A stretch of 64,000 nucleotides of DNA, from the NCBI RefSeq assembly GCF_002263495.1, contig NZ_CP022753.1:4712001-4776000 (forward strand), written 5' to 3'. The position numbers and the translations under genes were made by a program. Origin of the DNA: Nocardiopsis gilva YIM 90087 (GTDB taxonomy: Bacteria > Actinomycetota > Actinomycetes > Streptosporangiales > Streptosporangiaceae). Positions 8,011 through 15,345 of the stretch are shown here, in pieces (position 1 is the stretch's first letter; the number at the start of each line of letters is the position of its first letter). The notes beneath the pieces are model-generated. The model had not been told where the DNA came from. It did no database searches and saw only the letters and a program-made list of their open reading frames with translations.

Positions 8011-8370
8011 ATGCCGGTGCCAAGCGCCGTCCGCGATCGCGCGCGGGGCTTCCTGCCCGCCGACGCCGAGATCCGGTACATCTTCCCGGCCTCCTGGAAC
8101 GAGTCGGCCTTCTTCATCTTCGTCGTCACCGATTCGGCCATCACGGTGCTGGCCAACCGGTTCTGGAGCCGGTCGCGGCCCAAGAACATCTGGCACGTGT
8201 TCCCGCGCGACGTCCACGTCGGCCCGGTGCGTACGCACCTCATCCCAACGTTCGACCTGGGCGGACACACCTTCGAGGTGGACGAGGAGTACGTCGCGGT
8301 CATCAACGCCTGCGACGCCGAGCTGTCCCAGGACACCGCGCTGCCGCCGGACCCGCTCCCCGACCTCTAG
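8011..8370 (+). CDS. Conserved-looking hypothetical protein between bkdR and bkdA
   Basis: Product of 119 aa that I cannot assign to a named family. It has a mixed, beta-rich look: RYIFPASWNESAFFIFVVTD, AITVLANRFWSR, PKNIWHVFPRDVHVGPVR, FDLGGHTFEVDEEYVAVI. It has no signal peptide or membrane segment. The PH-like pattern of short strands with a central Trp could bind a ligand or lipid, but this is a guess. The ATG at 8011 was chosen because AAGGAGG ends 9 nt before it; an in-frame ATG at 8002 is too close to that site. It is divergent from bkdR and about 230 bp upstream of bkdA, so it may or may not share regulation with the dehydrogenase genes. Confidence 0.6.
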   Translation: MPVPSAVRDRARGFLPADAEIRYIFPASWNESAFFIFVVTDSAITVLANRFWSRSRPKNIWHVFPRDVHVGPVRTHLIPTFDLGGHTFEVDEEYVAVINACDAELSQDTALPPDPLPDL

Positions 8371-8517
8371 GCGCGCACCACCCGAGAACGACCACCCCGT
8401 CACGGTTGATGCTGGGTTGATGCCGTGTGTCGTTTTCAGGGGTCCATGCCTCGTGGATTTAGACGATGGCGGACAAATCTGCTGAAGATGTTCCCGTTTG
8501 TTTTGACTTCAGCGCCA

Positions 8518-8538
8518 AATCTAGCGCGTCTGTAGATT
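8518..8538. promoter_or_regulatory. Inverted repeat upstream of bkdA, candidate Lrp-type operator
   Basis: AATCTA and TAGATT are exact complements separated by 9 bp inside a locally AT-rich patch about 65-85 bp upstream of the bkdA start. A TTGACT hexamer at about 8503 could be a -35 element. Lrp/AsnC proteins favour such imperfect AT-rich dyads. A good candidate for BkdR control, unproven. Confidence 0.35.
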
Positions 8539-8603
8539 CTGTGACGACAATCATGTCAAGGACAACCCTGCTTACCACCCAGGTCACAGGAGAGCCGCCT
8601 GAC

Positions 8604-9755
8604 ATGCAGACCCATGAGTCCCCCACCGCGGACACCCCCGCCGCGGTCGTCGACGACCTCCCACCCGAGGTGTCACGCTCGCTCTACCGCGACATGCTCA
8701 CCGCCCGGCTACTGGACACCGAGGCCATCGCCCTGCAGCGCCAAGGGGTCTTCCCCGCCTACGTGTCGCTGCGCGGCCAGGAGGCCGCCCAGGTGGGCAG
8801 CGCCGCCGCCCTCGACCGCGAGCTGGACTTCGCGTTTCCGACCTACCGGGAGATGGCCGTCGCACTCACGCTGGGCGTCGACATGGTCGGCTACATGGCC
8901 AGCCACCGCGCCCTGTGGCACGGCGGCCTGTACGACCCGGTCAAGTCCCGACTCTCCTCCTTCAACGCCGTCGTCGGCGGCCCCGTCCCGCACGCCGTGG
9001 GCTGGGCACTGGGGGAGCAACTAGGCGAGCGGCACCGACGCGAGGACGATCGACCGAACGGAGCCGCCGATCGCGAACCGCCGCAGGCCCACGGCGATCG
9101 GCGGCAGAGCGAGGGAGGAGTTCGAGCGCGGAAGGGATACGGCTGCGCGATCTCCTACTTCGGCGACGGTGCCAGCTCCGAGGGCGACATCCACGAGGCG
9201 ATGAACTTCGCCGGGGTGTTCCACGCGCCCGTCGTCTTCTTCTGCCAGAACAACCGGTGGGCGCTCTCGGTCCCCAACGAGCGGCAGATCGCCGGGGGCT
9301 CGGTGGCCGCCCGCGCCGCCGGGTACGGGATGCCCGGCGTCACCGTCGACGGCAACGACGTCGCCGCTGTCTACACCGCCACCCGCGCGGCCCTGGAGCG
9401 CGCCCGCTCCGGCGCGGGCCCCACGCTCATCGAGGCCCTGACCTACCGGGTCGAGCCGCACTCCACGTCGGACGACCCCACCCGCTACCGCGACCGGGAC
9501 GACGAGCTGGCCTGGCGCGATCTCGACCCGCTGCCCCGTCTGCGCACCCGACTGGAGGAGGGCGGGCACGCCGACGCCGCCTTCTTCGAGCGGACCGAGG
9601 CCGACGCCCGCGCCGAAGCCGAGCGGATCCGCGACGGGGTGAGCACCGCCCCCGCGCCGTCGGGCGCGGACCTGTTCACCCACGTCTTCCGCGAGCCCAC
9701 CGAAGAGCTCGCCCGGCAGCAGCGCGTCTGGCGCGAGGAGGTCGCAGAGCTGTGA
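8604..9755 (+). CDS. bkdA: Branched-chain 2-oxo-acid dehydrogenase E1 alpha subunit with in-frame insertion
   Basis: Product of 383 aa, the thiamine-diphosphate-binding alpha chain of the E1 decarboxylase. It shows RQGVFPAYVSLRGQEAAQVG, the active-site loop SFNAVVGGPVPHAVGWALG, the cofactor motif YFGDGASSEGDIHEAMNF ending in CQNNRW, and RVEPHSTSDDPTRYR, the E1-alpha phosphorylation-loop region. Start ATG 8604 has CAGGAG 9 nt upstream. Between residues about 140 and 178, just before the GDG motif, sits an Arg/Asp/Gly-rich stretch of about 38 residues that is not family sequence and is encoded by a palindromic DNA segment. Its stop overlaps the GTG start of the beta subunit, as expected for a heterotetrameric enzyme. 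Whether the inserted loop spoils cofactor binding cannot be told from sequence. Confidence 0.88.
   Translation: MQTHESPTADTPAAVVDDLPPEVSRSLYRDMLTARLLDTEAIALQRQGVFPAYVSLRGQEAAQVGSAAALDRELDFAFPTYREMAVALTLGVDMVGYMASHRALWHGGLYDPVKSRLSSFNAVVGGPVPHAVGWALGEQLGERHRREDDRPNGAADREPPQAHGDRRQSEGGVRARKGYGCAISYFGDGASSEGDIHEAMNFAGVFHAPVVFFCQNNRWALSVPNERQIAGGSVAARAAGYGMPGVTVDGNDVAAVYTATRAALERARSGAGPTLIEALTYRVEPHSTSDDPTRYRDRDDELAWRDLDPLPRLRTRLEEGGHADAAFFERTEADARAEAERIRDGVSTAPAPSGADLFTHVFREPTEELARQQRVWREEVAEL
9063..9105. repeat. Palindromic segment inserted in-frame in bkdA
   Basis: GCCGCCGATCGC (9063-9074) and GCGATCGGCGGC (9094-9105) are exact 12-bp complements with a 19-bp loop. They form the core of a stretch (about 9021-9137) that encodes the extra residues of BkdA. 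Length and frame keep the gene open. It looks like a small palindromic element that inserted into a coding gene; a second copy is not present in this window. Confidence 0.6.
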
Positions 9756-10810
9756 TCGAACTGAGCGTTGAGAAAACCCCGACCGGCGCCGAGACGCCGC
9801 CCGTTGAGCTGTCGATGCAGCAGGCGATCAACCGGGCCCTGCGCCGACTCCTCCAGGAGGACCCGGCCACCCTGGTGTTCGGCGAGGACGTGGGCCGCCT
9901 GGGCGGCGTCTTCCGCGTCACCGACGGCCTGCAGCGCGAGTTCGGCGAGAAGCGGGTCTTCGACACCCCGCTCGCCGAGTCCGGCATCATCGGGCTCGCC
10001 GTCGGCCTGGCCATGAACGGCTACCGCCCCATCCCCGAGGTGCAGTTCGACGGGTTCGCCTACCCCGCCGTCGACCAGATCGTCAACCAGATGGCGCGGA
10101 TGAACTACCGCTCGCGCGGCGCCGCGCCCATGCCGATCACGCTGCGGCTGCCCAGCTTCGGCGGCATCCAGGCGCCCGAGCACCACGGCGAGAGCCTGGA
10201 GGCGCTGTTCGCGCACGTGCCGGGGTTGAAGGTGGTGGCGCCGTCCGACCCCACCGAGGCCTACCGCACGCTGCTGCAGGCGGTGCGCTCCGACGACCCG
10301 GTCATCTACATGGAGCCCAAGGCCCGCTACTGGGACCGCAGGCCCGTGGACCTGCCCGAGCCGCCGCTGACGGCCGAGGCCGGGGACGAGACCGAGGGCT
10401 TCGACCCGATCGGAACCAGCCGCGTCGTGCGCTTGGGGCGGCACGCCACGCTGATCGCCTGGGGCGCGATGGTGCACCGTTGCCTGCAGGTGGCCGAGCT
10501 GGCCGCCGAGGACGGTGTCGAGCTGGAGGTGCTGGACCTGCGCTGGCTCAAGCCCATCGACGCCGACGGCCTGGCGGCCTCGGTCGCGCGCACCAAGCGG
10601 GCCGTGGTCGTGCACGAGGCCCCGCTCACCGCCGGCCTGGGAGCGGAGGTGTCCGCGCTGATCACCGAACGGGCGTTCCGCGACCTGGCGGCGCCGGTGC
10701 AGCGGGTCACCGGCTTTGACGTGCCCTATCCGGCGGGTCCGCTGGAGCCGCAGTACCTGCCCACGATCGACCGCGTCCTGCTCGCGGTGCAACGGACCCT
10801 GGAGTTCTGA
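9752..10810 (+). CDS. bkdB: Branched-chain 2-oxo-acid dehydrogenase E1 beta subunit
   Basis: Product of 352 aa with the transketolase pyrimidine-binding domain (about 20-195: MQQAINRALRRLLQEDP, VFGEDVGRLGGVFRVTDGL, FDTPLAESGIIGLAVGLAMN, EVQFDGFAYPAVDQIVNQ) and the C-terminal transketolase domain (from about 225: VRLGRHATLIAWGAMVHRCL, EVLDLRWLKPID, VVVHEAPLTAGLGAEV). It pairs with the alpha subunit to decarboxylate branched-chain 2-oxo acids, giving starter units for iso/anteiso fatty acids. Start is the GTG at 9752, overlapping the bkdA stop by GTGA. The spacing to the lipoyl-domain gene is 5 bp, so alpha, beta and lipoyl genes are one transcript. Confidence 0.92.
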   Translation: MIELSVEKTPTGAETPPVELSMQQAINRALRRLLQEDPATLVFGEDVGRLGGVFRVTDGLQREFGEKRVFDTPLAESGIIGLAVGLAMNGYRPIPEVQFDGFAYPAVDQIVNQMARMNYRSRGAAPMPITLRLPSFGGIQAPEHHGESLEALFAHVPGLKVVAPSDPTEAYRTLLQAVRSDDPVIYMEPKARYWDRRPVDLPEPPLTAEAGDETEGFDPIGTSRVVRLGRHATLIAWGAMVHRCLQVAELAAEDGVELEVLDLRWLKPIDADGLAASVARTKRAVVVHEAPLTAGLGAEVSALITERAFRDLAAPVQRVTGFDVPYPAGPLEPQYLPTIDRVLLAVQRTLEF

Positions 10811-10815
10811 CGACT

Positions 10816-11136
10816 ATGGCCGAACAGACGTTCACCCTGCCCGACCTCGGCGAAGGGCTGGTCGAAGCCACCGTTCTGGAGTGGCTCGTGGAGCCCGGGC
10901 AGCACGTGGAGCGCAACCAGCCGCTGGTGGAGCTGGAGACCACGAAGTCGGCGGTGGAGATCCCCTCCCCGCACAGCGGCGTCATCTCCCGCCTGCACGG
11001 CGCGGAGGGCGACGTCGTCAAGGTCGGCGACGCCCTGGTGACGTTCGAGGTGGAGCAGGCCGCCGGAATCGTGGGGACGGTTCCGGCCGCCGACGAGAAG
11101 CCGTCGCGGCGGGTGCGGCTGCGCCCGCCGTCCTGA
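10816..11136 (+). CDS. Lipoyl-domain protein (truncated E2 of the bkd complex)
   Basis: Product of 106 aa. Residues 4-76 are a biotinyl/lipoyl domain: FTLPDLGEGLVEATVLEWLV, then ELETTKSAVEIPSPHSG with the lysine to be lipoylated in ETTKSAVE. The protein ends about 20 residues later with a basic tail. A complete dihydrolipoamide acyltransferase would add a peripheral-subunit-binding domain and a catalytic core with HxxxDG, for about 400-480 aa. Neither is found in any frame downstream, where 300 bp of non-coding sequence follows. It is either a stand-alone lipoyl carrier working with an E2 core encoded elsewhere or a truncated bkdC. ATG start, 5 bp after bkdB. Confidence 0.85.
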   Translation: MAEQTFTLPDLGEGLVEATVLEWLVEPGQHVERNQPLVELETTKSAVEIPSPHSGVISRLHGAEGDVVKVGDALVTFEVEQAAGIVGTVPAADEKPSRRVRLRPPS

Positions 11137-11437
11137 GCCGGGCGGCCGAGGCGGGGGATACGGTGCGGGCACAGCACGGAGCGGCGCCGATAGGGTCGTG
11201 CGAATAGCGGCATTTCGCCGGGGCCGACCCTTCGGGGGAAACGTCCGGACCGATGCACGTGGCGGCATGACCCGATCCGACCGGCGCACCGCGGCATGCC
11301 GCTGGCGTATCCCCGCTTATCGACAACTACAACAACCCCCCAACCAATCGGCACGCTATTTCGGCGTAAACTCCGAAGCCGACATAAGTCGGGGTCTGAT
11401 AAATGCCGGAACTCCAGGCGGAAAGAAGATTCCCCAG
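11137..11437. other. Intergenic leader upstream of the alpha/beta hydrolase
   Basis: No gene seen in these 301 bp. The 3' part has two adjacent small stem-loops, TTCGG..CCGAA (11361-11378) and CCGAC-ATAA-GTCGG (11380-11393), 45-80 bp before the hydrolase start. They could be part of a 5' UTR. No E2 catalytic-domain remnant is readable here. Confidence 0.4.
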
Positions 11438-12193
11438 ATGTACGCGACCCTCACTGGCGACGTTACTCTGCGTTATGTGGACACGGGCCCGGGCACCGAC
11501 TCGGCCCGCCCTCCCGTCCTCCTCGTCCACGGATTCGGATCGAGCTACGAGATGAACTGGGAGCGCACCGGCTGGCCGGGTGTGCTCACCGTCGAGGGAC
11601 TCCGGGTCATCGGCCTCGACCTGCGCGGACACGGCGGAAGCGACAAGCCGCGCGACGACGACGCGTACCTGCCGGAGGTGTTCGCCACCGACTTCGAGCG
11701 GCTGCTGGACGCGCTCGACGTGCCGCGGGTCGACATCGTCTCCTACTCGATGGGGTCCCGCGTGACCTGGGAGTTCGCCCTGACCCGCCCGGAGCGGGTG
11801 CGGCGCGTGGTGCTGGGCGGGTTCGGTCCGCGCAACGCCTTCGAAGGCACTGACCTGGACAATCTCGCTAACGACAGCAGCCGCTTCGGCGACGTGTTCC
11901 GCATGGTCGCGTCCCTTCCCGGCAGCGACGCCGAGGCGATGACGGCCTGCGTCCGCGGCCAGGCCGCCCGCCCCTTCACCCCCGAGCCCGCGCCGAGCGT
12001 GCCCCTGCTCTTCGTCGCCGGGGAAAAGGACGTCATGGCCGAGGGCGTCGAGGATCTGGCCACGCGATCGGGCGCGGTGGGGGCCGTCCGGGTACCGGGA
12101 CGCGACCACGCCACCGCCGTGTCGGCACGGAGGTTCAAGACCGCCGCGGTGGAGTTCCTCGCCCGCGCGACCGCGGAGGCCCCGGCCGACTGA
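11438..12193 (+). CDS. Alpha/beta-fold hydrolase
   Basis: Product of 251 aa. It shows the fold's landmarks: VLLVHGFGSSYEMNW (HG oxyanion loop), VIGLDLRGHGGSDKP, the nucleophile elbow VDIVSYSMGSRV (Ser in SYSMG), FVAGEKDVMAEG around the acid residue, and GRDHATAVS with the catalytic His. The catalytic triad appears complete. The first residue of the elbow is Ser rather than the usual Gly. The physiological substrate cannot be told. Hydrolases of this type sit next to 2-oxo-acid dehydrogenase genes in several actinomycetes, sometimes as thioesterase-like proteins; a role with the bkd genes is inference. Start chosen at the ATG preceded by GAAAGAAGA. Confidence 0.82.
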   Translation: MYATLTGDVTLRYVDTGPGTDSARPPVLLVHGFGSSYEMNWERTGWPGVLTVEGLRVIGLDLRGHGGSDKPRDDDAYLPEVFATDFERLLDALDVPRVDIVSYSMGSRVTWEFALTRPERVRRVVLGGFGPRNAFEGTDLDNLANDSSRFGDVFRMVASLPGSDAEAMTACVRGQAARPFTPEPAPSVPLLFVAGEKDVMAEGVEDLATRSGAVGAVRVPGRDHATAVSARRFKTAAVEFLARATAEAPAD

Positions 12194-12202
12194 GCAATGG
12201 TT

Positions 12203-12232
12203 GCGGAGCGTAGCTACCGGCCTTCGCTCCGC
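12203..12232 (+). terminator. Stem-loop after the hydrolase gene
   Basis: GCGGAGCG and CGCTCCGC are exact complements around a 14-nt loop, beginning 9 bp after the stop. No T run follows, as is usual in high-GC actinomycetes. Confidence 0.5.
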
Positions 12233-12518
12233 CGCCGCATTCCACGGTGATCCGCAATGGGGCGATTTGGAGTTTCCTCCAATCGCACCCTTCGACTAAA
12301 GTCAGCGTTTCACACAGCTCAATACCAGAGGTCAGAGGTAGCATGGACCGTTGCAGGTGTGCTATTTATAACGTCCGTGTCACTCTGCTCTCGCCTTCAT
12401 AACAACCTTTCTCAACCGATTGGTGGCTTTTCCTCCAACAGCTATCGTCCGGCTGCAGAACCCGGCGAGTCCGCCTGAGGCAGGGACGTGGTCCGGGCCC
12501 ATTCGGGAGGAAAAACAC
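12233..12518. other. Upstream region of the nucleoside transporter operon
   Basis: No gene seen. The stretch 12270-12430 is noticeably AT-richer than the surroundings (TTCCTCC, TATTTATAACG near 12361), which marks the likely promoter of the transporter operon. I could not place a convincing -35/-10 pair or a recognised riboswitch. Confidence 0.35.
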
Positions 12519-13577
12519 GTGAGACGAAGAATCGCTGCCAAGGGCGCGGCCGTCGCGGCCGCAGCAGTACTCGGCCTGGCCATGACGGCCTGCGACAACC
12601 CACAGCAAGACGGCAACGACGGCGACTCCGCACAGGGCGACTCCGAGCTGCGCATCGGGCTCGCCTACGACGTCGGCGGCAAGGGCGACAAGTCGTTCAA
12701 CGACTCCGCCTTCCGCGGCCTGGAGCGCGTCAAGGACGAGCTCGGAATCACCGACGGCAAGGACTTCGAGCCCAAGGAAGGCGAGGCCGACTCCGACAAG
12801 GAGGAGCGCCTCAAGCTCATGGCCAACGAGGGCTACGACGTGATCATCAGTGTCGGCTTCGCCTACGCCGAGCCGCTGAAGAAGGTCGCGCCGCAGTTCC
12901 CGGACGTGGACTTCGCCATCATCGACTCCCGGATCGAGGACCACGACAACGTCACCAGCCTCGTGTTCGCCGAGGAGCAGGCGTCCTTCCTGGCCGGTGC
13001 GGCCGCGGCGCTGAAGTCCGAGGAGGACCACATCGGCTTCGTCGGCGGTGTGAAGACCCCGCTGATCCAGAAGTTCCAGGCCGGGTACGAGGCCGGGGCC
13101 AAGGAGATCACCGACGACATCGACATCGAGGTCTCCTACCTGACCCAGCCTCCGGACTTCGGAGGCTTCTCCGACCCGGCGCGCGGCGAGTCCACCGCCA
13201 AGGGCCAGTTCGACAAGGGCGCCGACGTCGTCTTCCACGCGGCCGGCGCCTCGGGCAACGGTGTCCTGCAGGCCGCCGCCGACAAGGAGAAGCTCTTCAT
13301 CGGCGTCGACAGCGACCAGTACGAGAGCGCCGCCGACGACCAGAAGCAGTACGTCGTCACCTCCGCGCTCAAGAACATCGACACCGCCGTGTTCGACTAC
13401 GTCAAGTCGGTGCAGGACGGCAAGACCCAGTCCGGTGTCCAGGAGTTCGACCTGTCCGACGGAGGCGTGGACTACGCGACCTCCAACAGGGAGCAGATCT
13501 CCGACATCCAGGACCAGCTCGACGAGCTCAAGCAGAAGATCATCGACGGCGACATCGAGGTGCCAACCAAGCCGTAG
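12519..13577 (+). CDS. BMP-family lipoprotein, substrate-binding protein of a nucleoside ABC importer
   Basis: Product of 352 aa. The N-terminus is RRRIAAKG, a hydrophobic core and the lipobox LAMTAC, so Cys is lipidated and the protein is anchored outside the membrane. A low-complexity acidic linker is followed by the BMP/Med/PnrA fold: LRIGLAYDVGGKGDKSFNDS, AFRGLERV, VGFAYAEPLKKVA, SLVFAEEQASFLAGAAAAL, FVGGVKTPLIQKFQAGYEAG, VFHAAGASGNGVLQAA and IGVDSDQY. These are hallmarks of purine/nucleoside-binding members. The GTG at 12519 has GGGAGG 8 nt upstream. It is followed by ATPase and permease genes, deaminase and phosphorylase, which fixes the substrate class as nucleosides. A stem-loop after its stop probably raises its level over the ATPase. 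Confidence 0.9.
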   Translation: MRRRIAAKGAAVAAAAVLGLAMTACDNPQQDGNDGDSAQGDSELRIGLAYDVGGKGDKSFNDSAFRGLERVKDELGITDGKDFEPKEGEADSDKEERLKLMANEGYDVIISVGFAYAEPLKKVAPQFPDVDFAIIDSRIEDHDNVTSLVFAEEQASFLAGAAAALKSEEDHIGFVGGVKTPLIQKFQAGYEAGAKEITDDIDIEVSYLTQPPDFGGFSDPARGESTAKGQFDKGADVVFHAAGASGNGVLQAAADKEKLFIGVDSDQYESAADDQKQYVVTSALKNIDTAVFDYVKSVQDGKTQSGVQEFDLSDGGVDYATSNREQISDIQDQLDELKQKIIDGDIEVPTKP

Positions 13578-13596
13578 CGCCGGTCCCCTCGCCACA

Positions 13597-13649
13597 GCGC
13601 GGCACCGGGTCACGATCAGCACATCTGTTTCGCTGTCCCGGTGCCGCGC
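13597..13649 (+). terminator. Intercistronic hairpin between binding-protein and ATPase genes
   Basis: GCGCGGCACCGGG and CCCGGTGCCGCGC are exact 13-bp complements with a 27-nt loop, 20 bp after the stop. Hairpins here in ABC operons partly terminate transcription or protect the 3' end, giving excess binding protein. No T run. Confidence 0.6.
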
Positions 13650-13755
13650 CGCATTCACCGCCCAGCTAGCACCGCCCCGCACCCCGCGCCCCGTCTCAGA
13701 GGCACGCCCTCGGAGACACACCGCACCGCGGCGGCCCACAGCCACGAGGAGACGG

Positions 13756-15345
13756 ATGAGCAGCACCCCATCGACGGGCGGGGCGGCTCCACCCCCCGCC
13801 GTCGAGCTGCGCGGGATAACCAAGAGGTTTCCCGGCGTCGTGGCCAACCACGACATCGACATCACCGTGTCGCCCGGAACCGTCCACGCGATCGTGGGCG
13901 AGAACGGCGCCGGCAAGTCCACCCTGATGAAGACCCTCTACGGCATGCACCGGCCGGACGAGGGCACCATCGCGATCAACGGCACGCAGGTCCGCCTGCA
14001 CTCCCCCTCCGACGCCATCGCGCACGGCATCGGCATGGTGCACCAGCACTTCATGCTCGCGGACAACCTCACCGTGCTGGAGAACGTGGTTCTCGGCGCC
14101 GAGGGCCGCAACGGCATCGGCGCCAAGGCGCGCGGCGCGATCCGCGAGCTGTCCCAGCAGTACGGCCTGGGGATCGAGCCCGACCGGCTGATGGAGGAGC
14201 TGGGCGTCGGCGACCGGCAGCGGGTGGAGATCCTCAAGGTGCTCTACCGCGGCGCCGGGATCGTCATCCTGGACGAGCCGACGGCCGTCCTGGTGCCCCA
14301 GGAGGTCGACGAGCTCTTCGCCAACCTGCGCGAGCTGAAGCGCGAGGGCCTGACGGTCATCTTCATCTCGCACAAGCTGGACGAAGTCCTCTCCGTCGCC
14401 GACGAGATCACCGTGATCCGGCGCGGCACCACCGTCGCCACCGTCGACCCCGCCCAGACCACGGCGCGCGAACTGGCCACCCTCATGGTCGGCGGCGAAC
14501 TGCCCGTCCCCGAGCTGCGCGAGTCCACGGTCACCGACCGCACGATGCTGGAGATCGACGGGCTGAGCGTTCTCGCCCCCAGCGGGCGGCCGGTCGTCGA
14601 CGACATCTCCCTGTCCATCCGCTGCGGCGAGATCGTGGGCATCGCCGGAGTCGAGGGCAACGGCCAGTCGGAGCTCATCGAGGCGGTCATAGGCCTGCGG
14701 GCCGCCGATCACGGCCGCATCAGCCTCGACGGCACCGACATCACCGGCGCCAGCACGCTGGCGATCCGCGAGTCCGGGGTCGGCTACATCCCGGAGGACC
14801 GGCACCGCCACGGCATCCTGCTGGAGTCGCCGCTGTGGGAGAACCGGATCCTCGGCCACCAGCGGCAGCGGCCCAACTCCAAGGGCATACTGGTCGACCG
14901 CCCCGGCGCCCGCGCCGACACCACGCGCATCGTGTCCGAGTACGACGTCCGCACCCCCGACATCGACGTCAACGCCGACGCGCTGAGCGGCGGCAACCAG
15001 CAGAAGCTGATCATCGGGCGCGAGATGAGCAACGCCCCCAAGGTGCTCATCGCCGCCCACCCCACGCGCGGCGTGGACGTCGGCGCGCAGTCCGCCATCT
15101 GGGCGCAGCTGCGCCGGGCCCGCGCCGAGGGGCTGGCGGTGCTGCTCATCTCCGCCGACCTGGACGAGCTCATCGGCATGTCCGACACGCTGCACGTGAT
15201 CCTGCGCGGCCGACTGGTCGCCGAGGCCGACCCGCACACGGTCACCCCCGAGCAGCTCGGCTCGGCCATGACCGGCGCCGGCCTCAACGGCGGGGACAGC
15301 GAGAACGGCGGCGACGGCAGCAGCGGGGAAGGCGGCGACGAATGA
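13756..15345 (+). CDS. ABC transporter ATPase with two nucleotide-binding domains (nucleoside importer)
   Basis: Product of 529 aa, with two ABC modules in one chain as in sugar (RbsA-like) and nucleoside importers. Module 1 has Walker A GENGAGKS, Q-loop region HQHFMLADNLTVLENV, a signature-like VGDRQRVEILKVLYRG and Walker B VILDEPTAVL. Module 2 has GVEGNGQSELIEAVIGL, signature LSGGNQQKLIIGREM and IAAHPTRGVDVG. The second-module substitutions are normal for this subfamily. Start ATG 13756 with GAGGAG upstream. The 3' end overlaps the first permease gene by ATGA. It energises import of nucleosides delivered by the BMP lipoprotein. The C-terminal 20 residues are Gly/Asp-rich and probably disordered. 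Confidence 0.92.
   Translation: MSSTPSTGGAAPPPAVELRGITKRFPGVVANHDIDITVSPGTVHAIVGENGAGKSTLMKTLYGMHRPDEGTIAINGTQVRLHSPSDAIAHGIGMVHQHFMLADNLTVLENVVLGAEGRNGIGAKARGAIRELSQQYGLGIEPDRLMEELGVGDRQRVEILKVLYRGAGIVILDEPTAVLVPQEVDELFANLRELKREGLTVIFISHKLDEVLSVADEITVIRRGTTVATVDPAQTTARELATLMVGGELPVPELRESTVTDRTMLEIDGLSVLAPSGRPVVDDISLSIRCGEIVGIAGVEGNGQSELIEAVIGLRAADHGRISLDGTDITGASTLAIRESGVGYIPEDRHRHGILLESPLWENRILGHQRQRPNSKGILVDRPGARADTTRIVSEYDVRTPDIDVNADALSGGNQQKLIIGREMSNAPKVLIAAHPTRGVDVGAQSAIWAQLRRARAEGLAVLLISADLDELIGMSDTLHVILRGRLVAEADPHTVTPEQLGSAMTGAGLNGGDSENGGDGSSGEGGDE

Noticed and set aside
14570-15110. Second nucleotide-binding domain of the importer ATPase looks degenerate (GVEGNGQS, IAAHPTRGVD)
   Set aside because: These substitutions are normal for the nucleoside/ribose importer subfamily and not evidence of decay.
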